Source: an uncultured Lachnospiraceae bacterium
Lineage (GTDB): Bacteria; Bacillota; Clostridia; Lachnospirales; Lachnospiraceae
DNA: 9,842 nt
Assembly (NCBI GenBank): GCA_900549995.1
Contig: URQQ01000107.1
Coordinates: forward strand, 1-9,842
Reading direction: 5' to 3'
The notes under the pieces are model-generated. The model was given only the letters and a program-made list of their open reading frames with translations, did no database searches and was not told the DNA's origin. How positions within the stretch are numbered: the first letter of the stretch is position 1; every line of letters starts with the position of its first letter. Below are positions 6,668 to 9,842 of this stretch, piece by piece. The position numbers were made by a program, and so were the translations under genes.

Positions 6668-6696
6668 TTGCAGTCTGCACATGATTCATGTATAAT
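6668..6696 (+). promoter_or_regulatory. Promoter of the AraC-family gene with overlapping palindromes
   Basis: An exact TATAAT (6691-6696) lies 25 bases before the ATG, with a weak TTGCAG at -35 (6668-6673, 17-base spacing). Two abutting odd palindromes cover the spacer: TGCAG-T-CTGCA (6669-6679) and ACATGA-T-TCATGT (6679-6691), sharing one base. A weak -35 together with palindromes suggests a regulated promoter. The binding protein is unknown, though autoregulation by the AraC protein is possible. Confidence 0.55.
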
Positions 6697-6720
6697 ATCT
6701 GAAAAGAAAGGAAGTCTGAT

Positions 6721-7587
6721 ATGCGCGAAGAAAATTATGACATCACTTACGGAGACCTGAATCCGACATTCTTATTTTCATGTACACTCTCGAGGGACGA
6801 GGATGAAACAAACTACCACTCTCACGATTTTATCGAACTGGTCACAATCCTGAAAGGAGAACGGATTTTCTATATCGACGGCAAAGAATATGAAACCAAA
6901 GAAGGGGATCTTCTGATCCTGAATCCCGGTACTCTTCACAAAAGCCTCCTCGGACGTTCCACATCACCGGCATCCGTGGAATGCTATATTGCCTTTACCG
7001 ACGTCTGTTTCCGCAACACTGCAGACAAAAACATGCCGCTGTTTACCGGCAGCAATCTGCTCTTGTCTATGCCTGCGAAAATGAAGCAGGAAATTTTTAA
7101 AATCTGCCAGTCAATTTCCATGGAGTATGGCAGCTGCCATACCGGACGTTATTTCATGGTAAAAGCCTATCTGATCCAGATGATCTGCCTGATTCTCAGG
7201 GAACAGGCTTCTCCTGAACAGCCACCCACAAATGAAGGCTGTGTATTTAAATCCATTAATAAAAAATATGTAGTCGACCGTATCACCTCTTATCTGGATA
7301 CACATTATACTGAAAAAATATCTCTGGATAAAATTGCCCAGAATATGTATCTTAGTACCTTCTACGTATCCAAAATATTTAAAAGCGAAACCGGTGACAC
7401 ACCGATCAATTATCTGATCAGCCTTCGTATGGAAAAAGCCAGGAAGCTTCTTGAATCCGCAGAAGTATCAAGCGTCCAGGATGCAGCATCCAGCGTAGGG
7501 TATGAAGATGTCAGCTATTTCAGCAAACTCTTTAAAAAATACCACGGTTTCTCTCCCTCCAGATGCCTGACAATTCACCAGCAATAA
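6721..7587 (+). CDS. AraC-family transcriptional regulator with N-terminal cupin-like sensor domain
   Basis: Predicted DNA-binding activator or repressor of 288 residues, the usual two-domain size. The N-terminal part (about 15-160) is a cupin-like ligand domain with NYHSHDFIEL (31-40) and NPGTLHK (68-74), the typical His-containing strands. The C-terminal AraC domain (about 185-284) has two helix-turn-helix units. The first is near SLDKIAQNMYLSTFYVSKIF (201-220). The second is near SVQDAASSVGYEDVSYFSKLF (251-271), followed by the conserved KKYHGFSPSRC. The ATG at 6721 has AAAGGA 8 bases upstream. It is divergent from the MATE gene, so that pump is a candidate target. Regulators of this type often respond to sugars or other small molecules. 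Neither ligand nor target is shown by the sequence. It shares a terminator with ilvC. Confidence 0.93.
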   Translation: MREENYDITYGDLNPTFLFSCTLSRDEDETNYHSHDFIELVTILKGERIFYIDGKEYETKEGDLLILNPGTLHKSLLGRSTSPASVECYIAFTDVCFRNTADKNMPLFTGSNLLLSMPAKMKQEIFKICQSISMEYGSCHTGRYFMVKAYLIQMICLILREQASPEQPPTNEGCVFKSINKKYVVDRITSYLDTHYTEKISLDKIAQNMYLSTFYVSKIFKSETGDTPINYLISLRMEKARKLLESAEVSSVQDAASSVGYEDVSYFSKLFKKYHGFSPSRCLTIHQQ

Positions 7588-7620
7588 AAAACGGATTTCC
7601 CAAAAGGAAATCCGCTTATT
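7586..7620. terminator. Bidirectional terminator between the AraC gene and ilvC
   Basis: A perfect 9-bp stem, CGGATTTCC (7592-7600) and GGAAATCCG (7606-7614), encloses a CAAAA loop. Six A residues (7586-7591) on the left provide a U-run for minus-strand transcripts leaving ilvC. On the plus strand the tail CTTATTGTTT is weaker. It therefore terminates ilvC well and probably the AraC gene too. Confidence 0.85.
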
Positions 7621-7625
7621 GTTTC

Positions 7626-8639
7626 TTAGTTGTCGATCAGTTTTTCTCCATCGCTCCAGCTGTATAATTTACGAAGTTCAGATCCGATTTTCTCTAATTC
7701 ATGTTCTGATTCGTTTCTTCTCATCGCTCTGAAGTGAGGGCTTCCTGCCTTATTCTCAAGTAACCAGTCTTTTGCAAATGAACCATCCTGAATATCAGTA
7801 AGAATCTGTTTCATCGCTTTCTTCGTATCATCTGTGATAATCTTAGGTCCTGTAATATAATCACCATACTCAGCCGTATTGGAGATAGAGTATCTCATTC
7901 CTGCAAAACCGCTCTGGTAAATCAGATCCACAATCAGTTTCATCTCGTGGATACATTCAAAATATGCATTTTCCGGAGCATATCCAGCTTCTACCAATGT
8001 CTCAAATCCAGCTTTCATCAACGCGCATACACCGCCGCAAAGTACAGCCTGCTCACCGAAAAGGTCTGTCTCTGTCTCTGTTCTGAAGTCTGTCTCAAGA
8101 ACACCAGCTCTTGCCCCGCCGATTCCAAGCGCATAAGCAAGTGCAATATCAAGAGCTTTTCCAGTCTCATCCTGCTCTACAGCTACAAGACAAGGAACTC
8201 CTTTTCCTGCCTGATACTCACTTCTTACTGTATGTCCAGGTCCTTTTGGTGCAATCATCGTTACATCAACACCCTTTGGTGCTTTGATCTGTCCAAAGTG
8301 AATTGCAAAACCATGTGCGAACATCAGCATATTGCCTTCTTCCAGATTCGGTGCAATAGATTCTTCATACAGTGCAGCCTGTTTCTCATCGTTGATTAAG
8401 ATCATAATGATATCAGCCTGTTTTGCTGCTTCTGCTGCTGTATATACTGTGAATCCCTGAGCTTCTGCTTTTGCCCAGGATTTACTTCCTTCATAAAGTC
8501 CGATAATAACATCACATCCGGATTCTTTTAAGTTTAACGCATGTGCATGACCCTGGCTTCCATAACCGATCACTGCAATTTTCTTTCCTTCTAATAAAGA
8601 TAAATTACAGTCTTCCTGATAATAAATTTTTGTTGCCAT
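7626..8639 (-). CDS. ilvC: Ketol-acid reductoisomerase, class I
   Basis: Second step of valine, leucine and isoleucine synthesis: magnesium-dependent isomerisation and NAD(P)H reduction of acetolactate or acetohydroxybutyrate to the dihydroxy acid. The product has 337 residues, the class I size. The Rossmann motif is GYGSQGHAHA (25-34). The cofactor-selecting loop is GLYEGSKSW (47-55). Catalytic and metal residues include His109, Lys132 in APKGPGH, Asp192 and Glu196 in TDLFGEQ, and Glu228 and Glu232 in FECIHE. The ATG at 8639 was chosen because AGGAGG lies 9 bases upstream and MATKIYYQED is a normal start; the open frame extends to 8702 without support. It follows ilvN by 154 bp on the same strand with no strong promoter between them, so the two are probably co-transcribed, and a terminator follows. 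The loop has Tyr-Glu where NADPH enzymes usually have an Arg, so the cofactor preference is uncertain. Confidence 0.97.
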   Translation of the reverse strand: MATKIYYQEDCNLSLLEGKKIAVIGYGSQGHAHALNLKESGCDVIIGLYEGSKSWAKAEAQGFTVYTAAEAAKQADIIMILINDEKQAALYEESIAPNLEEGNMLMFAHGFAIHFGQIKAPKGVDVTMIAPKGPGHTVRSEYQAGKGVPCLVAVEQDETGKALDIALAYALGIGGARAGVLETDFRTETETDLFGEQAVLCGGVCALMKAGFETLVEAGYAPENAYFECIHEMKLIVDLIYQSGFAGMRYSISNTAEYGDYITGPKIITDDTKKAMKQILTDIQDGSFAKDWLLENKAGSPHFRAMRRNESEHELEKIGSELRKLYSWSDGEKLIDN

Positions 8640-8648
8640 AATGACATT

Positions 8649-8654
8649 CCTCCT
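8649..8654 (-). promoter_or_regulatory. Ribosome binding site of ilvC
   Basis: A full AGGAGG on the minus strand lies 9 bases before the ATG at 8639. It decides the start against the 21-residue longer open frame that begins at 8702. Confidence 0.9.
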
Positions 8655-8793
8655 ATTGATATAAAGTGAATTGGTGCTGCCCTGCAGACTCCGGCAGGAC
8701 ATCTATAAGTTAAAGACCCTGAAGCTTATCTGAAACCTTCCCTTTGCAGGACAAAGTTCCCGGACAAACCACCGCCTCTAGCTGCTATGTAAA

Positions 8794-9294
8794 TTAATCA
8801 ATGACTGTGATATCCTTGCTTCCTCTCGCGAGTCCTGTAAGACCGGTACGCGCAAGTTCCAGTATCTCATAACCGGAAAGGAGACTTAAAAATGCTTCCA
8901 GCTTCGATTCATTGCCGGTTAGTTCCACCATCAGTGATTCGTTCTCAACATCTACAATCTTTGCACGGAAAATATCTGCAATAGATATCACCTCCGACCG
9001 CTGTGCCGCATTTGCTTTTACTTTGACCATCACCAGCTCTCTGCATACAGATTCATCATCTTTTAGCAGTTTAATCTCCACCACATCTTCCAGTTTTCTA
9101 AGCTGTTTCTCAATCTGAGACAGGATCAGTTCATCCCCTCTTGCCACAACCGTCAGTCTGGAAAATCTCGGATCTGTAGTCATCCCCGCTGTTATACTGT
9201 CAATGCTGTAACCTCTTCTGCTGAAAAGACCTGCCACACGGCTTAAAACTCCTGCATTGTTATCTACTAATATTGAATATACCTGTTTTCTCAT
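8794..9294 (-). CDS. ilvN: Acetolactate synthase small (regulatory) subunit
   Basis: Regulatory subunit of acetohydroxyacid synthase, which makes acetolactate from two pyruvates. It activates the catalytic subunit IlvB and confers feedback inhibition by valine. The product has 166 residues. An N-terminal ACT domain (about 3-75) begins QVYSILVDNNAGVLSRVAGL, with Asn11 and Gly14 in the turn that usually binds the effector. A C-terminal domain (about 84-160) contains ELVMVKVKA and ends GLTGLARGSK. This matches the roughly 160-residue IlvN/IlvH length. The start at 9294 is preferred over the ATG at 9300 because AGAGGA (9306-9301) lies 6 bases upstream of the former and directly abuts the latter. 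It is first gene of an ilvN-ilvC operon with a strong promoter. No ilvB lies beside it: upstream is non-coding DNA, then an unrelated LysM gene. The catalytic partner must therefore be elsewhere. Confidence 0.95.
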   Translation of the reverse strand: MRKQVYSILVDNNAGVLSRVAGLFSRRGYSIDSITAGMTTDPRFSRLTVVARGDELILSQIEKQLRKLEDVVEIKLLKDDESVCRELVMVKVKANAAQRSEVISIADIFRAKIVDVENESLMVELTGNESKLEAFLSLLSGYEILELARTGLTGLARGSKDITVID

Positions 9295-9300
9295 ACACAT

Positions 9301-9306
9301 TCCTCT
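9301..9306 (-). promoter_or_regulatory. Ribosome binding site deciding the ilvN start
   Basis: AGAGGA on the minus strand directly abuts an ATG at 9300 but lies 6 bases before the in-frame ATG at 9294. The second spacing is workable, so the 166-residue form is preferred. Confidence 0.75.
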
Positions 9307-9317
9307 ACTTTCTTTTC

Positions 9318-9345
9318 TAAAAAACAGAGTGCGTTCTGTTTTTTA
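9318..9345 (-). promoter_or_regulatory. Perfect palindrome at the predicted ilvN transcript start
   Basis: Arms TAAAAAACAGA (9318-9328) and TCTGTTTTTTA (9335-9345) are exact reverse complements around a 6-base loop. The predicted transcription start (about 9339) falls inside the upstream arm. In DNA this could be an operator. In RNA the transcript would carry most of the hairpin followed by U residues, as in an attenuator. The position suggests control of branched-chain amino acid synthesis. The mechanism is inferred. Confidence 0.55.
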
Positions 9346-9374
9346 ATAATACCAACTTCGTCCGCTTTTGTCAA
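9346..9374 (-). promoter_or_regulatory. Consensus promoter of the ilvN-ilvC operon
   Basis: On the minus strand a perfect -35 TTGACA (9374-9369) is followed by a 17-base spacer and the near-perfect -10 TATTAT (9351-9346). It lies about 50 bases upstream of the ilvN ATG. Confidence 0.88.
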
Positions 9375-9466
9375 TAGCCTGGCCGAAACATTTTTTGTAA
9401 AATTTTCAAGCTTATGACAGAACAGTTGTAAATGTTTTCAGCTAGTTACTATATTAGCATATGAAA

Positions 9467-9500
9467 GCAGGATAATCCAGATATCTCTGTCTTATCCTGC
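9467..9500 (-). terminator. Candidate terminator after the LysM gene
   Basis: A 9-bp stem, GCAGGATAA (9467-9475) and TTATCCTGC (9492-9500), continues after a 2x2 mismatch into CAGA/TCTG around a TATC loop. It lies 16 bases after the LysM stop codon. On the minus strand it is followed by only TTTC, so the U-run is short and termination strength is uncertain. Confidence 0.6.
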
Positions 9501-9516
9501 CATTTGCACTGTTTCA

Positions 9517-9842
9517 TTATCGGATTCGGATCCTCTGCCCCGCATAAATCACATTCGGATTACTGATTCCATTCATCTGCTGCAGCGCCGTCACTGTAGT
9601 TCCAAAACGCGCCGCTATTCCCGAAAGAGTGTCACCGCTCTGGATCACATAGTATACAGGTACTGCCCCGCCCGACGGAATCATGAGCCTTTCCCCCGCG
9701 TAAATCAAATTCGGATTGGCAATCCCGTTAAGAGCCGCCAGTGCACTGACTGACACTCCATAATTCTGTGCAATTCCTGACAACGTATCTCCCGGCTGTA
9801 CGGTATACACGATCTGGCTTCCGCCTGTATCCGGTACTTTCA
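9517..9842 (-). CDS. C-terminal part of a LysM-repeat cell-wall-binding protein, cut by window edge
   Basis: The 108 visible residues contain two LysM domains, which bind N-acetylglucosamine chains of peptidoglycan or chitin. The first runs from YTVQPGDTLSGIAQNYGVS to AGERLMIP, the second from YYVIQSGDTLSGIAARFGTT to AGQRIRIR at the stop. A short Gly/Ser/Ala linker separates them. They are close to each other in sequence, for example both have GDTLSGIA and NPN-IYAG. The frame stays open to the window edge, with the linker-like VPDTGGSQI in front, so the GTG at 9810 is not the true start and an upstream domain is expected. By analogy this would be a cell-wall hydrolase such as a lysozyme or amidase, or a secreted surface protein. 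No catalytic domain is visible, so this is a guess. A hairpin terminator probably separates it from ilvN. Confidence 0.88.
   Translation of the reverse strand, partial: KVPDTGGSQIVYTVQPGDTLSGIAQNYGVSVSALAALNGIANPNLIYAGERLMIPSGGAVPVYYVIQSGDTLSGIAARFGTTVTALQQMNGISNPNVIYAGQRIRIR

Larger units (their letters stand above)
6292..6720. other. 429-bp divergent intergenic region between MATE and AraC genes
   Basis: No credible protein gene is present. From left to right it holds the MATE ribosome binding site and A+T-rich promoter region (6292-6390), a long inverted repeat (6404-6465), two copies of a 117-bp-period repeat (6423-6650), then two small palindromes and the -10 of the AraC gene (6663-6696). 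A minus-strand open frame crosses the repeats only because the period is a multiple of three; it has no ribosome binding site. Confidence 0.8.

Noticed and set aside
6414..6689. 91-residue minus-strand open frame with a 39-residue internal repeat, rich in Arg and Lys
   Set aside because: It exists because the 117-bp repeat period is a multiple of three. No ribosome binding site precedes the ATG, it covers the AraC promoter on the other strand, and the DNA is better explained as palindromic repeat.
8640..8702. N-terminal extension of IlvC starting at 8702
   Set aside because: AGGAGG lies 9 bases before the ATG at 8639, and the family starts at MATKIYY-like sequence. The extension includes the leader and the ribosome binding site.
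8690..8793. T-box riboswitch before ilvC, prompted by GGCGGTGG on the minus strand
   Set aside because: The conserved T-box core is not present, and no terminator/antiterminator pair is visible.
9401..9415. CodY-like box (AATTTTCAAGCTTAT) upstream of ilvN
   Set aside because: Only the left half fits the consensus; too many mismatches in the right half to support it.
9808..9810. GTG at 9810 as start of a small LysM protein
   Set aside because: The frame remains open to the window edge with linker-like sequence, and no ribosome binding site lies before the GTG.

Overview
The window looks like a chromosomal segment of an endospore-forming, low-to-mid GC member of the Clostridia, probably a Lachnospiraceae-type gut anaerobe. 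The reasons are a germination protease next to the sporulation autolysin SpoIIP, strong AGGAGG-type ribosome binding sites, TTGACA/TATAAT promoters, and protein sequences of clostridial style. The taxon is inferred from protein character only. No tRNA, rRNA, phage, IS or CRISPR array was seen.

Layout from left to right. (1) Positions 1-652, minus strand: N-terminal part of a type II topoisomerase ATPase subunit (ParE/GyrB), cut by the window edge. (2) 857-3114, minus: spoIIP and gpr, transcribed gpr then spoIIP. They are divergent from rpsT (3351-3614, plus), which has a strong promoter, a hairpin leader, a TTG start and a terminator. The rpsT/gpr/spoIIP block is also found in Bacillus. (3) 3731-4216, plus: a DNA-deoxyinosine glycosylase-type repair enzyme. 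It overlaps tail-to-tail, by 12 bp, a minus-strand phosphoribosyltransferase-like gene whose PRPP loop lacks the usual acidic pair. (4) 4921-6291, minus: a MATE efflux transporter. (5) 6292-6720: a 429-bp divergent intergenic region holding two copies of a 117-bp-period, palindrome-rich repeat. (6) 6721-7587, plus: an AraC-family regulator with a cupin-like sensor domain. (7) 7626-9294, minus: an ilvN-ilvC operon for branched-chain amino acid synthesis, with a consensus promoter, a palindrome at the predicted transcript start, and a bidirectional terminator shared with the AraC gene. (8) 9517-9842, minus: the C-terminal end of a protein with two LysM cell-wall-binding repeats, running off the window.

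How the genes relate: gpr and spoIIP serve germination and engulfment. IlvN and IlvC carry the first two steps of valine/isoleucine synthesis, but the catalytic partner IlvB is not in view. The AraC regulator is divergent from the MATE pump and could control it, but only gene position suggests this.

Most of the window is ordinary housekeeping. The least explained items are the 117-bp repeats at 6404-6642, the degenerate phosphoribosyltransferase, and the structured leaders of rpsT and ilvN. I found no convincing new multi-gene system.
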